This document shows, in pieces, positions 35,204-44,214 of a DNA stretch of 64,000 nucleotides. Within the stretch, counting starts at the first letter, position 1. Each line of letters starts with the position of its first letter. The notes under the pieces are model-generated. The model was given only the letters and a program-made list of their open reading frames with translations. It had not been told where the DNA came from and ran no database searches. The stretch is from Streptomyces sp. MMG1533. Lineage in GTDB: Bacteria; Actinomycetota; Actinomycetes; Streptomycetales; Streptomycetaceae. A program made the position numbers and the translations under genes. The DNA lies in assembly GCF_001279775.1 (NCBI RefSeq), contig NZ_LGDG01000248.1, positions 1 through 64,000 of the forward strand, read 5' to 3'.

Positions 35204-35875
35204 ATGGCACAGAAGGCGGACCAGCCCGTGAGCACCCCGATCGAGGAACCGGCCTGGAAGCAGCGCGCGGTCGAACGTTCCACCCAGGCGGCGAAACGTC
35301 GGGCCGAGCAAAGGGTCGAGCGGTTCCTCGATGCGGCACAGGCGATCATGGCGGAGAAGGGCACCACGGACTTCACGGTCCAGGAGGTCGTCGACCGGTC
35401 CCGCCAGTCCTTGCGGAGCTTCTACCAGCACTTCGACGGCAAGCACGAGCTGCTGCTCGCACTGTTCGAGGACGCCATGAGCAAGTCGGCCGAGGAACTG
35501 CGCACCGCCGCGGCCCAGCAGACGAACCCGCTGGACCGGCTCAGGGTCGTCATCCAGGACCTGTTCGAGAGCTCGCGACCCGACCCGTCGGGCGCCCAGC
35601 GCCCGCTGTTCACCGACTTCGCCCTGCGCCTGCTGGTCTCGCACCCGGCCGAGATGAGGGTCGCGAACGCCCCGCTCCTCGCCCTGTTCACCGATCTGAT
35701 GACGGAGCTCGAGGACGCCAACCTGCTGCGCTCGGGCTTCAAAGCCCGGCGCGCAGCCGCGCTGACCATGCAGACCGTCATGTTCAACGCGCAGTCCAGC
35801 GGCCAGGAGGGCACCCACCCGCTCACCGCCGACGAGATCTGGGACTTCTGCGCCAAGGGGTTCACCCTGAGCTAG
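35204..35875 (+). CDS. TetR-family transcriptional regulator (second copy)
   Basis: A 223-residue TetR protein with a long charged N-terminal arm (KQRAVERSTQAAKRRAEQRV) before the helix-turn-helix FTVQEVVDRSRQSLRSFYQH, then FDGKHELLLALFEDAM. An N-terminal arm of this type often adds minor-groove contacts. The C-terminal domain has ALRLLVSHPAEMR and ends DEIWDFCAKGFTLS, as in fatty-acid or steroid-linked TetR proteins. Start ATG 35204. A perfect operator is divergent and another lies directly after the gene, so it is the better placed of the two TetR candidates for the regulon. Confidence 0.92.
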   Translation: MAQKADQPVSTPIEEPAWKQRAVERSTQAAKRRAEQRVERFLDAAQAIMAEKGTTDFTVQEVVDRSRQSLRSFYQHFDGKHELLLALFEDAMSKSAEELRTAAAQQTNPLDRLRVVIQDLFESSRPDPSGAQRPLFTDFALRLLVSHPAEMRVANAPLLALFTDLMTELEDANLLRSGFKARRAAALTMQTVMFNAQSSGQEGTHPLTADEIWDFCAKGFTLS

Positions 35876-35941
35876 GGCACCCAGCCAGGGAGATCGCGGC
35901 GATCACGGTGAGCACGTGAGGGCGTGGCGAGCACGCGATAT

Positions 35942-35956
35942 GAGAACCCCATTCTC
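35942..35956. promoter_or_regulatory. Operator palindrome GAGAAC-CCC-ATTCTC
   Basis: Eleven of twelve arm positions match. It ends 31 bp before the thioesterase start and 66 bp after the TetR stop, so it likely controls the thioesterase operon separately. Confidence 0.72.
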
Positions 35957-35987
35957 GCGGAGGGAAATTTCCCTTACGCTCGCAGGC

Positions 35988-36815
35988 ATGCCGCCTGCCT
36001 CGATCGAACCCTGGGACGATCTGCTCGCCTGCCTCGACCTGCACTTGGACGACGATGACGTGGGCCCCGTGTACGAGGGGCCCAACCAGCGACTCGGCTA
36101 CCACCGCCTGTTCGGCGGGCAGTTGCTGGCCCAGTTCGTCCGGGCGGCGCTCCTCGCCTCCCCGGACAAGGCCGTCAAGTCACTGCACGCCCTGTTCCCG
36201 CGCGCGGGCCACCCCGGGGAACCCGTCCGTTACGAGGTGGAACGCCATCACGAGGGCGGCACCTTCGCCACGCTGGCGATCGTCGCCCGGCAGCCGAAGG
36301 GCGTCGTGGCCACCGCGTCGGTGTCCCTGAACGCCATGGAGGAGGGACCGGACCACCAGTCCGCGTCAGCCCTGCCACCCGTTCTCGGCCCCGAGCACCG
36401 CCTGGAGCTCGACCTGCTGCCCTGGGAGACCCGGTCGGCCGTCGACCTGGACTCGCCCGACGCAGCGCCTCCCGAACTCGACCTCTGGATGCGCACCCCT
36501 CCGGCCGACGCGGAACTGGCGTCGGCCCTCACGGCGTACGCCACCGACCTGACCCTGATCGGTACGGCGCTGCGCCCCCTGAAGGGGATCGGCCAGCGCG
36601 ACGCCGGGCGGGCCTTCACTTCCGCCGTCACCTCGCACACGGTGTGGTTCCACCGGCCCTTCCGCGCCGACGAGTGGCTGCTGCTGCGCCAGCACAGCCC
36701 GATCCTCGCCCACGGCCGCTGTTTCGGCCGGGGCGACGTCTTCACCGAGGACGGCTCCCTGGTCGCGTCCTACGCCCAGGAAGCGCTGCTGCGGCTGACG
36801 CGGGAGGCAGAATGA
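35988..36815 (+). CDS. Acyl-CoA thioesterase II (TesB family)
   Basis: A 275-residue double hot-dog thioesterase. The N-terminal half has PNQRLGYHRLFGGQLLAQ and SLHALFPRAGHPGEPVRYEV; the second half has TDLTLIGTALRPL and SHTVWFHRPFRADEWLL, the usual TesB positions for the catalytic Asp-Thr-Gln network. It hydrolyses acyl-CoA to free acid and CoA, freeing CoA when intermediates pile up or releasing an end product. Start ATG 35988; an ATG further upstream would overlap the operator. Its stop overlaps the next start by four bases. Confidence 0.92.
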   Translation: MPPASIEPWDDLLACLDLHLDDDDVGPVYEGPNQRLGYHRLFGGQLLAQFVRAALLASPDKAVKSLHALFPRAGHPGEPVRYEVERHHEGGTFATLAIVARQPKGVVATASVSLNAMEEGPDHQSASALPPVLGPEHRLELDLLPWETRSAVDLDSPDAAPPELDLWMRTPPADAELASALTAYATDLTLIGTALRPLKGIGQRDAGRAFTSAVTSHTVWFHRPFRADEWLLLRQHSPILAHGRCFGRGDVFTEDGSLVASYAQEALLRLTREAE

Positions 36816-37855
36816 CGACCGCCGCCCGGTCGCACCGGGTCGTCCAGTGGGCCACCGGCACCATCGGCGCCCGCGCGCTGCGAGCCGTCGTCGAGCATCC
36901 CGCCCTGACCCTGGTCGGCGTCCGCGTCCACGCGCCCGGCAAAGCCGGACGGGACGCGGGCGAGCTGTGCGGGCTCGGGTCGACAGGGGTCACCGCCACC
37001 CGGGACGTCGAGCACATCCTGGGGCTGGGTGCGGACTGTGTGCTGTACATGCCGCTCCTGTGCGACATCGACGAGGTGTGCCGGATCCTGGAGTCGGGCG
37101 CCGACATCGTCACCACGCGCGGGGAGTTCCATCATCCGGCGAGCATGGATCCGGACGTACGCAAGCGCGTCGAGGCCGCGTGCGAACGCGGCGGCACCTC
37201 GATCCACAGCACGGGCAGCAGTCCAGGCTTCATCACGGAGGCGGTGCCGCTCGTCCTCACGTCGATCGCGCGGAGACTGGACGGGCTGACCATCGACGAG
37301 TTCGCCGACCTCTCCCAACGCCCCTCGCCCGAGCTGTTGTTCGGGGTGATGGGCTTCGGTGCCGGGGCCGGTGAGTTCGACGAGGCGCGGTTGTCCCAGG
37401 CGCGTACCAGCTTCGGCCCCTCGTTGCGGCTGGTCGCCGACGCGCTCGGGCTGCCGCTGGACTCGTTGGAGGCGGGTGGCGAGGTGGCGACAGCGCGACG
37501 CCGGGTTCGTATCGCCGCCGGAACGCTGGAGGCGGACACGGTGGCCGCCCAGCGCCTCACCGTGTCCGGGATGCGCGACGGCCGCCCGCTGCTGCGGTTC
37601 CGGGCGACCTGGTACTGCACCACCGACCTCGAACCCGCCTGGGACGTCCGCGCCACCGGCTGGCACCTCTCGGTCGACGGCGACGCGCCACTGGAGGTCG
37701 ACCTCCGACTGCCGGTGCCGCTCGACCGGATGGCGGAGGTGTCACCGTCGTACACCGCGAACCGCGCTGTGAACGCGGTGCCGTTGGTCTGCGCGGCACC
37801 GCCCGGGATCCGCTCGTCGCTCGACCTGCCGCAGGTGACGGCGAGACTGGGCTGA
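36812..37855 (+). CDS. DapB-like NAD(P)-dependent oxidoreductase
   Basis: A 347-residue protein of the dihydrodipicolinate-reductase-like group that includes diaminopentanoate dehydrogenase. The nucleotide-binding motif is VVQWATGTIGARALRAVVEH; later segments are VLYMPLLCDIDEVCRILESG and HSTGSSPGFITEAVPL. The C-terminal half is the substrate-binding domain, with no specific signature. It is translationally coupled to the thioesterase (ATGA). Such proteins oxidise amines or reduce imines or ketones; the substrate here is unknown. Similar genes are common in actinobacterial sterol and terpenoid loci, which is recollection rather than proof. Confidence 0.83.
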   Translation: MTTAARSHRVVQWATGTIGARALRAVVEHPALTLVGVRVHAPGKAGRDAGELCGLGSTGVTATRDVEHILGLGADCVLYMPLLCDIDEVCRILESGADIVTTRGEFHHPASMDPDVRKRVEAACERGGTSIHSTGSSPGFITEAVPLVLTSIARRLDGLTIDEFADLSQRPSPELLFGVMGFGAGAGEFDEARLSQARTSFGPSLRLVADALGLPLDSLEAGGEVATARRRVRIAAGTLEADTVAAQRLTVSGMRDGRPLLRFRATWYCTTDLEPAWDVRATGWHLSVDGDAPLEVDLRLPVPLDRMAEVSPSYTANRAVNAVPLVCAAPPGIRSSLDLPQVTARLG

Positions 37856-37857
37856 CC

Positions 37858-39012
37858 TCAGGGTGCCGGCACCTCGACGACCATCGCCGATCCCATCCCG
37901 CCGCCCGCACACATCGACGCGACACCGATACCGCCGCCCCGGCGGCGCAGTTCGTGGACGAGGGTCACCAGCATGCGGGCGCCGGTGGCGGCGACGGGGT
38001 GACCGAGGGAGCAGCCGCTGCCGTTGACGTTGACGCGGTCCGGGTCGAGGTCGAGGAGACGTACGGCGGCGACGGCGACCGAGACGAAGGCCTCGTTGAT
38101 CTCGAACAGGTCGACATCCGCGGTCGTCAGGCCTGCGCGGGCCAGCGCCTTGGGGATCGCCTTCACCGGGGACAGTCCGGTCTCGGCGGGGTCGACGCCG
38201 ACGGACGCCCAGGATCGTACGGTGGCCAGGGCGGGCAGGCCTTCGGTGGCGGCCGCCTCGGCGCTCGCCACCACCAGGGCGGCCGCGCCGTCGTTGCCGC
38301 CGCAGGCGTTGCCCGCGGTGATGCTGAACCCCTCGATCTCCGGGTGCAGCGGCTTGAGCGCGGCCAGCTTCTCGGGCGATGTGTCGCGGCGCGGGTGTTC
38401 GTCGACGGAGAAGAGGCCGTGGACGGTCTCGACCGGGACGATCTCGGCGTCGAACCGGCCCTCGTCGATGGCGCGTACGGCGTTGCGGTGCGAGCGCAGC
38501 GCCCAGGCGTCCATTTCCTCGCGGCCGATGCCCGCCCGTACGGCGACGTTCCAGCCGATCGTGATCGACATGTCGGAGTTGGGGGCGTCGGGCCGGTCGG
38601 GGTGGGTGGGCGGCAGCCACGGCTCGACCCACTCTCCGTCGATCCAAAAGCGCGATTTCGGCGCGGTGGAGGCCGAGTTGACACCGCCGGCGACGACGAG
38701 TTCGTCCATCCCCGCGCGGATGCTCGCCGCCGCGCCGGCCACGGCCGTGAGGCCCGCGGCGCAGTGCCGGTTGACGGCCTGTCCGGGGATCGAGGTGAGC
38801 CCGGTGGTCAGGGCGGCGTGCCGGGCCAGGACACCGCCGCCGTACAGGCCCTCGCCGAGGACGACGTCGTCCACGCGGTCCGGGTCGAGGCCGCCGACCG
38901 CCGCACCGACGATGCGGTGGGCCAGGTCGAAGGCCGTGGTGTCGCGCAGGGTCCCCTTGAAGGCGGTGCCGACGGGGGTGCGCAGGGCGTTCACGATGAC
39001 TGCCTCGGGCAT
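37858..39012 (-). CDS. Thiolase (acetyl-CoA acyltransferase)
   Basis: A 384-residue thiolase that cleaves a 3-ketoacyl-CoA with CoA. The nucleophile is C84 in VNRHCAAGLTAV, the NEAF motif is FEINEAFVSVAVA, the catalytic His is in GSGCSLGHPVAATGARM and the second Cys in ASMCAGGGMGSAMVVE. It is the only intact thiolase in the window. Start is ATG 39012. An extended operator palindrome lies 63 bp upstream, shared with the divergent SDR. No DUF35 partner is adjacent. It is convergent with the DapB-like gene, 2 bp apart. Confidence 0.94.
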   Translation of the reverse strand: MPEAVIVNALRTPVGTAFKGTLRDTTAFDLAHRIVGAAVGGLDPDRVDDVVLGEGLYGGGVLARHAALTTGLTSIPGQAVNRHCAAGLTAVAGAAASIRAGMDELVVAGGVNSASTAPKSRFWIDGEWVEPWLPPTHPDRPDAPNSDMSITIGWNVAVRAGIGREEMDAWALRSHRNAVRAIDEGRFDAEIVPVETVHGLFSVDEHPRRDTSPEKLAALKPLHPEIEGFSITAGNACGGNDGAAALVVASAEAAATEGLPALATVRSWASVGVDPAETGLSPVKAIPKALARAGLTTADVDLFEINEAFVSVAVAAVRLLDLDPDRVNVNGSGCSLGHPVAATGARMLVTLVHELRRRGGGIGVASMCAGGGMGSAMVVEVPAP

Positions 39013-39070
39013 GGACGGTCTCCAACCAACTCGGCGGGCCGGACAGGGTTTCGCAGGGGGTCACATCACC

Positions 39071-39093
39071 TTGCGAGAATGCTACTCTCGCAA
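39071..39093. promoter_or_regulatory. Extended operator TTGCGAGA-N7-TCTCGCAA
   Basis: The core GAGAAT-GCT-ACTCTC is at 39075-39089; outer bases extend the dyad to 8 bp per arm. It is centred between the thiolase (63 bp) and the SDR (40 bp) and is the longest dyad of the set. Confidence 0.8.
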
Positions 39094-39128
39094 AAATAGA
39101 ACCACACTCACAAGAGGTAGGGGCTGCG

Positions 39129-39896
39129 ATGCGGATTGCGGGGACGTCGGCGCTCGTGGTCGGTGCGGCGGGGGGTCTCGGCGAGGCCACGGTCCGCCGG
39201 CTCCACGCGGCGGGAGCGGCGGTGGTCGTCGCCGACCTGGCCGACGACAAGGGCAAGGCCCTGGAGGAGGAGCTGGGCGTGCGATACGTACGCACCGACG
39301 CCACCGACGAGGCCGATGTCCGCTCCGCTGTCGCCGAAGCGGAGGCCTTGGCCCCGCTGCGGATCTCGGTGGACGCGCACGGCGGGCCGGCGAGCGGCGG
39401 GCGGCTCGTCGGCAGGGACGGCGACCCGTTGGGCCTCGCCGGGTTCCGGCAGACCGTCGACATCTATCTGACCGGCGTCTTCAACGTGATGCGGCTGGCC
39501 GCGGCCGCGATGGCCCGCCAGGAACCGGTGGACGGCGACGGAGGCCGGGGCGTCATCGTCAACACGGCGTCGATCGCGGCGTACGAGGGGCAGATCGGGC
39601 AGCTCCCTTACGCCGCCGCCAAGGGCGGAGTCGTCAGCATGACCCTCGTGGCCGCGCGCGACCTGTCCCCGCTCGGCATCCGGGTGGTCACCATCGCGCC
39701 CGGCACCTTCCTCACTCCTGCCTACGGCAAGGCGGGCGACCAACTGGAGGCGCACTGGGGCCCGCAGGTGCCGCATCCCAGGCGCATGGGCCGGTCCCCG
39801 GAATACGCCTCCCTCGTCCAGCACATCTGCGAGAACGACTATCTCAATGGGGAGGTCGTGCGCCTGGACGGGGCGTTGCGGTTCCCGCCGAAGTGA
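39129..39896 (+). CDS. SDR, 3-hydroxyacyl-CoA dehydrogenase type (HSD10-like)
   Basis: A 255-residue SDR with [40 protein letters not shown] and Y-x-x-x-K in PYAAAKGG. The block [17 protein letters not shown] is characteristic of HSD10-type enzymes, which oxidise 3-hydroxyacyl-CoAs including 2-methyl-branched ones. The NNAG position reads [10 protein letters not shown], a departure from the usual. Divergent from the thiolase across a shared operator, so the dehydrogenase and thiolase steps of beta-oxidation are co-regulated. Start ATG 39129. Confidence 0.92.
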   Translation: MRIAGTSALVVGAAGGLGEATVRRLHAAGAAVVVADLADDKGKALEEELGVRYVRTDATDEADVRSAVAEAEALAPLRISVDAHGGPASGGRLVGRDGDPLGLAGFRQTVDIYLTGVFNVMRLAAAAMARQEPVDGDGGRGVIVNTASIAAYEGQIGQLPYAAAKGGVVSMTLVAARDLSPLGIRVVTIAPGTFLTPAYGKAGDQLEAHWGPQVPHPRRMGRSPEYASLVQHICENDYLNGEVVRLDGALRFPPK

Positions 39897-39902
39897 GCCG
39901 CG

Positions 39903-40742
39903 TCAGGTGTCCCCTCCGGTCAGCCGCGCGATGGTGGCGCGGAAGTCCTCGGTCCGGAACGACTGTTCCTCGGCCGTCGTCGCATAGTCGAGTGTGGCCA
40001 GCACCGCCCGCTCCAGGTGCATGTTCAGCACCCGCTTGGTGCTCTCCACCGCCTGTCGCGGCAGCCCGGCGATGCGTTTCGCGCACGCCGTCGCCTCGGC
40101 CAGCGGATCGGCCACCACATGGTTGGCCAGACCCATCGCGACGGCCCGCTCGGCCGGGATGCGGGCGCCGGTGAGGGCGTACTCCTTGGCCAGGAGCAGG
40201 CTGGTGTGCAGGGGCCAGGTCAGCGGGCCGCCGTCGGCCGCGACCAGACCGACCTGTACATGGGGGTCGGCGAGGTAGGCGGAGTCGGCCAGATAGACGA
40301 TGTCGCTGAGGGCGACCAGGCTGCAACCGAGGCCGACGGCGGGGCCGTTGACGGCTGCGATCACGGGGACGCGGCAACGCGCCATGCCGAGGACCAGGTC
40401 CCTGCCGTGCGCGATGGTCCGGGCGCGCAGGTCGGCGTCACGGCGCAGCTCGTCGAGATACGTGAAGTCGCCGCCCGCCGAGAACGCCTTGCCCGCCCCT
40501 GTGAGCACGGCCGCGCGGGCGTCCCGGTCCTCGCCGAGCCGGGGCCACAGCCGGGCGAGGCCGGTGTGCAGCGGGTCGTTGACCGCGTTGAGGGCGTCGG
40601 GCCGGTTGAGGGTGATGATCCTCAGCGGGCCGTCCGCGCGGACATCGATCTCCTCCGGCATGCCGTACATACCGTGTGCGTCCGTCTTGCCCTGTCCGGC
40701 CGTCCTACCCTGTGCGTCCGTCTTGCCCTGTGCGTCCGTCAC
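39903..40742 (-). CDS. Enoyl-CoA hydratase/isomerase with a repeat-built N terminus
   Basis: A crotonase of 279 residues if read from GTG 40742, or 255 from the internal ATG at 40670. The first 24 residues are TDAQGK-like repeats produced by an 18-bp DNA tandem repeat and are unlike any family N terminus; homology starts at MPEEIDVRADGPLRIITLNR. The active-site parts are GKAFSAGGDFTYL, GPAVGLGCSLVALSDIVY and VGLVAADGGPLTWPL, with Asp at the second acidic position. It follows the ACAD pair by one base and is convergent with the SDR, 6 bp away. Confidence 0.87.
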   Translation of the reverse strand: MTDAQGKTDAQGRTAGQGKTDAHGMYGMPEEIDVRADGPLRIITLNRPDALNAVNDPLHTGLARLWPRLGEDRDARAAVLTGAGKAFSAGGDFTYLDELRRDADLRARTIAHGRDLVLGMARCRVPVIAAVNGPAVGLGCSLVALSDIVYLADSAYLADPHVQVGLVAADGGPLTWPLHTSLLLAKEYALTGARIPAERAVAMGLANHVVADPLAEATACAKRIAGLPRQAVESTKRVLNMHLERAVLATLDYATTAEEQSFRTEDFRATIARLTGGDT

Positions 40743-40743
40743 G
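40675..40743. repeat. 18-bp tandem repeat at a gene junction
   Basis: Units at 40675-40692, 40693-40710, 40711-40728 and a partial at 40729-40743. The 18-bp length keeps frame and encodes Thr-Asp-Ala-Gln-Gly-Lys on the minus strand, lengthening the hydratase N terminus. The second unit has diverged most. Confidence 0.9.
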
Positions 40744-41835
40744 TCAGGCTCCCAGTCCGAGGATCCGCGAGGCGATGATGTTCTTCTGGATCTGCGAGGT
40801 CCCGCCCATCACGCTCTGCGCGCGGCTGTAGAGGTAGGCGTTCAGCAGCTCGGGGTCCTCGGTGCCGCCGACGGCGAGGGCCGCGTGGCCGACCGCCTGC
40901 TCCGCCCAGGTCATCAGCAGCTTGTCCAGGGAGCCTTCGGGTCCGTGCGAGACGCCGTCCAGTTGCTCGGACAGCCGCCGCCGTACGTGCAGCCGCAGCA
41001 TCTCGGTCTCCACCGCGGCCCAGGCGAGCTCGGGCGGCGGGGTGGTTCCCCGGGTACGTGCGGCCAGTTGGCGGACGAGTTTGCCGTACCGGGCCGAGAA
41101 GCCGAGTGTCGCGGGCTCGCGCTCGTGCCCGACGACCGTCATCGCCAGTGCCCAGCCCTCCCCCGGCGCGCCCACCATCTGGTCGGCGGGCACCCGTGCG
41201 CCGTCGAAGTGGACCTGCCCGAACTCCTTGGTGACCCCGCTCATCGTCTTCAACGGACGCTGCTCTACGCCGGGTTGGTGCATGGAGACGACGAACGCCG
41301 AGATGCCCCGATGCCGGGGGACGTCCGGGTCGGTGCGGGCGAGCAGCAGGCACCAGTCGGCCACGTCGGAGTAGCTGGTCCAGATCTTATGGCCGTGCAC
41401 GACGTAGGTGTCGCCGTCGCGGGTGGCCGCGGTCGTCAGGGAGGCCAGGTCGGATCCTGCTCCGGGTTCGCTGAAGCCCTGGCACCAGCGCTCGGTCCCG
41501 TCGATCATCCCGGGGAGGAAGCGGCGGCGCAGTTCCTCGCCGCCGTGCCGGCCGAGGCCCTGGACCAGGTAGCCGAGGCCGGGGCGGGGCGGGGCTCCGG
41601 CGCGGGCCAGTTCCTCGTCGAGGATGACGTCGTAGACGGGCGGCAGTTCATGGCCGCCGTACTCCTCGGGCCAGGACAGACCGAAGAACGCGGCCGTGTG
41701 CAGGGCGCGGTGCCACTCGCCCTGGCGGGCCCAGTACTCGTCGCCCGAGGTCGGGAACGTGCCCGCCCGTTCGGCCAGCCATCCTCGCAACCGGTCCCGG
41801 AAAGCGGCCTCTTGAGGCGAGTCACGAAAGTCCAC
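40744..41835 (-). CDS. Acyl-CoA dehydrogenase, larger subunit of a pair
   Basis: A 363-residue ACAD with SWPEEYGGHELPPVYDVILDEE-type N-terminal motif (PEEYGGHELPP), CQGFSEPGAGSDLASL, VHGHKIWTSYSDVADWC, and the C terminus VMGGTSQIQKNIIASRILGL. Start is GTG 41835, overlapping the partner gene by 14 bp. Third unequal ACAD pair. The order ligase - partner ACAD - this ACAD - hydratase on one strand makes a compact activation and first-oxidation operon from 44.1 to 39.9 kb. Confidence 0.92.
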   Translation of the reverse strand: MDFRDSPQEAAFRDRLRGWLAERAGTFPTSGDEYWARQGEWHRALHTAAFFGLSWPEEYGGHELPPVYDVILDEELARAGAPPRPGLGYLVQGLGRHGGEELRRRFLPGMIDGTERWCQGFSEPGAGSDLASLTTAATRDGDTYVVHGHKIWTSYSDVADWCLLLARTDPDVPRHRGISAFVVSMHQPGVEQRPLKTMSGVTKEFGQVHFDGARVPADQMVGAPGEGWALAMTVVGHEREPATLGFSARYGKLVRQLAARTRGTTPPPELAWAAVETEMLRLHVRRRLSEQLDGVSHGPEGSLDKLLMTWAEQAVGHAALAVGGTEDPELLNAYLYSRAQSVMGGTSQIQKNIIASRILGLGA

Positions 41836-42721
41836 AGTCGATCTCCTCCAGGCGCGCGGGGAACAGTTCGGCGGATGTCAGAGCCCGGCGCAGATGGACG
41901 TGGGCGAGGCATTCCCAGGTGTTGCCGATGCCGCCGTGCACCTGTACGGCCGTCTCGCAGACGGTGCGGGCGGCGCGGGCGCAGTACAGCTTGGCGATGC
42001 GGGCCGCGCGGAGGGCCTCGGCCACGGGAAGCTCGTCCACGGCCCAGGCCGCGTGCCGCAGGACGCTCACCGAGCCCTCGATCAGCGCCAGGCCCTCGGC
42101 CAGCAGGTGGGCCACGGCCTGGTAGGAGCCGATCGTCCTGCCGTACTGCTCGCGGACCTTGGCGTGGTCGCAGGCGAGGGCGTGTGCACCGCGAGCCGTC
42201 CCCACCAGGTCGGCGCAGGTGGCCACCAGGGCCAGCGCCCGCCAGCGTTCGGCGACTTCGTCGGGCAGGACGCCGACCGGCTCCGGTCGGCCGTGCAATG
42301 AGGCATTCCCTCTGGTCAAGTCGGCGCCCGGGGCGGGAGGGCCGACCTCGGCGGTCAGGACACGGTTGCCGTCGAGTGCCAGGGCCCGCCGCACCCCACG
42401 GGCGTCCCGCGCCGTGGCCCCCACCACGACGGTCGCCGAAGAGACCCCGACGTGCCGGCCCAGGTCGTCCGCGAGTACGGGGCCGAGGAACGGGACATCG
42501 ACGAGCCTCCGCCCGAACTCCTCGACGACCAGGGCCACTTCGACCCCCGACGCGCCGTCGGAGCGCAGGGTCCGCCAGCCGGTCGACCCGACCGCCTTCT
42601 CCAGCCGCGCGATCCGGTCCTCGTCGTCCAGGTCGAGGACCGATCCGGGGCCGAGGTCGTCGGCCAACCGGGCTGCGGTGTCTCGGAGTTGGCGTTGTTC
42701 AGCGGTCAGCCGTGCGTCCAT
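41822..42721 (-). CDS. Acyl-CoA dehydrogenase-like short partner subunit
   Basis: A 299-residue ACAD relative with a shortened middle domain. The N-terminal domain includes MDARLTAEQRQLRDTAARLA and VEVALVVEEFGRRLVDVPFL, the C-terminal one REQYGRTIGSYQAVAHLLAE and VQVHGGIGNTWECLAHVHLR. No EPGAGSD motif is present. ATG 42721 is preceded by AAGGAG four bases away and lies inside the end of the ligase gene; a GTG directly before it is less well spaced. Expected to form a heterotetramer with the 40744 product. Confidence 0.9.
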   Translation of the reverse strand: MDARLTAEQRQLRDTAARLADDLGPGSVLDLDDEDRIARLEKAVGSTGWRTLRSDGASGVEVALVVEEFGRRLVDVPFLGPVLADDLGRHVGVSSATVVVGATARDARGVRRALALDGNRVLTAEVGPPAPGADLTRGNASLHGRPEPVGVLPDEVAERWRALALVATCADLVGTARGAHALACDHAKVREQYGRTIGSYQAVAHLLAEGLALIEGSVSVLRHAAWAVDELPVAEALRAARIAKLYCARAARTVCETAVQVHGGIGNTWECLAHVHLRRALTSAELFPARLEEIDCGLS

Positions 42722-44117
42722 CACGCTCCTTGAGAAACCGTTGTTTCAGGACTCGCCGCAGCACCTTTCCCGACGGCAGACGGGGGATCTCGGCCACGAA
42801 CTCCACGTGGCTCGGCCGCTTGTAGGAGGCCAGCCGGTCGCCGACCAGCTCGACCAGCTCGGCGGCCCCGACCGGGCCACTCGCCCGGACGGCCGCGACG
42901 ACCGCCTCGCCGGCGGCCGGGTCGGGGATGCCGAACACCGCGCAGTCGGCGACCGCCGGATGGCCGTGGAGCACGGCCTCGACCTCGGCGGGTGCGACCT
43001 GGAAGGCCCGCACCTTGATCATCTCCTTGGAGCGGTCGGTGAGCCGCAGCCAGCCGTCCGCGTCGAGGCTGCCGACGTCTCCGGTGCGGTACCAGCCGTC
43101 GTGGAAGGCGTCCGCCGTGGCCTCGGCCGGCAGATAGCCCGCCATCAGGGAGTCCGAGCGCGCCTCGATCTCCCCGGGCTCGTCCGGCCCGACCGGCCGG
43201 CCGGTCTCCAGGGACACCACCCGCACGCTCACCCCGGGCACCGGCCGCCCGGGGGTGTCCAGGCGGGCCCCGTCGAGTGGGTTGCAGGCGATGACGGGCA
43301 GTTCACTGGCGCCGTAGGCGGGCACCCAGCCGGCGCCGGTGCGCCGGGTGACGGTCTCGGCGACACTCGGCGTCACGGGTGTCGCGCCCCACATGATGTA
43401 CCGCAGCGACGACAGGTCGTACGACTCCAGCTTCGGGTGGGACGCGAGAGCCAGGGCGATCGGTGCGACGGCCATCTCGACGGTGATGCGGTCGAGTTCG
43501 ATGTGGTGCAGCAGCCGGTCGAGGTCGAAGCGGCGGTGCAGGCGCAGCCAGGCACCCGCCTCCAGGGCCGTGACGATGTTGAGCAGGCCGAGGATGTGCG
43601 AGGGCGGGGTGGCGATCTGGATCCGGTCCCGGGAGGTGAGCCCGAGGGCGTCCCGCCAGTGGCGTACGGCGGCGGCGAGTGAGGCGTGCGTGTGCCGTAC
43701 GGCCTTCGGCATGCCGGTCGTGCCGGAGCTGAACACGAGGACGGCGTCCAAGGCCGGTGCGGGCTTGCCGAAGGACGGGGTCCCGGCCTCGATCGGCTCG
43801 TCGAGGTGCAGCATCGGCATCAGGTCGGCCAGCACCGGGTGGTCACCGACGGCGTGGGCCGGTTTCGTGATGTCCAGGGCGTGTTCGACCTCGCCCCGTT
43901 TCCATGCCGGGCCGAGCAGGACGACCGCCGCTCCGAGCCGCCAGAGGGCCTGCACGGCGATCACGAACTCCGGCCGGTTGGAGGACATGAGGGCGACCCG
44001 CTCCCCCTCCCGTACGCCCCGCCGCGCCAGCGTCGCGGCCAGCCCGTCCGCGAGGGCCTCCAATTCGGCCAGGCTGTACTGCCGGTCCTCGAAGACCAGG
44101 GCGGTCGGCCCGCTCAT
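42699..44117 (-). CDS. AMP-dependent acyl-CoA ligase
   Basis: A 472-residue ANL enzyme with P-loop LVFSSGTTGMPKAVRHTH, the A5-type motif VPAYGASELPVIA, the hinge motif WYRTGDVGSLDADGWLRLTD and the catalytic lysine in LPSGKVLRRVL. It activates a free acid as acyl-AMP and then acyl-CoA. Unlike the ligase at 1.4 kb it is intact. Start ATG 44117 (MSGPTALVFEDRQYS) with a purine-rich GACGAGAG upstream; the frame extends further but through the operator. First gene of the 39.9-44.1 kb operon, with an operator 41 bp before its start. Confidence 0.93.
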   Translation of the reverse strand: MSGPTALVFEDRQYSLAELEALADGLAATLARRGVREGERVALMSSNRPEFVIAVQALWRLGAAVVLLGPAWKRGEVEHALDITKPAHAVGDHPVLADLMPMLHLDEPIEAGTPSFGKPAPALDAVLVFSSGTTGMPKAVRHTHASLAAAVRHWRDALGLTSRDRIQIATPPSHILGLLNIVTALEAGAWLRLHRRFDLDRLLHHIELDRITVEMAVAPIALALASHPKLESYDLSSLRYIMWGATPVTPSVAETVTRRTGAGWVPAYGASELPVIACNPLDGARLDTPGRPVPGVSVRVVSLETGRPVGPDEPGEIEARSDSLMAGYLPAEATADAFHDGWYRTGDVGSLDADGWLRLTDRSKEMIKVRAFQVAPAEVEAVLHGHPAVADCAVFGIPDPAAGEAVVAAVRASGPVGAAELVELVGDRLASYKRPSHVEFVAEIPRLPSGKVLRRVLKQRFLKERDGRTADR

Positions 44118-44157
44118 CTCTCGTCCCCAGACATTGAGAGGGTCCCATCTGCTTGGC

Positions 44158-44172
44158 GAGAATAGTATTCTC
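44158..44172. promoter_or_regulatory. Perfect operator GAGAAT-AGT-ATTCTC between ligase and reductase
   Basis: The core is perfect and extends to GCGAGAAT-AGT-ATTCTCGC (44156-44174). It sits 41 bp from the ligase start and 43 bp from the reductase start, symmetric between the divergent genes. Confidence 0.85.
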
Positions 44173-44214
44173 GCAGTAACAGAACCTTGATACCAGAGCC
44201 AGAGGAGGGCGTCC

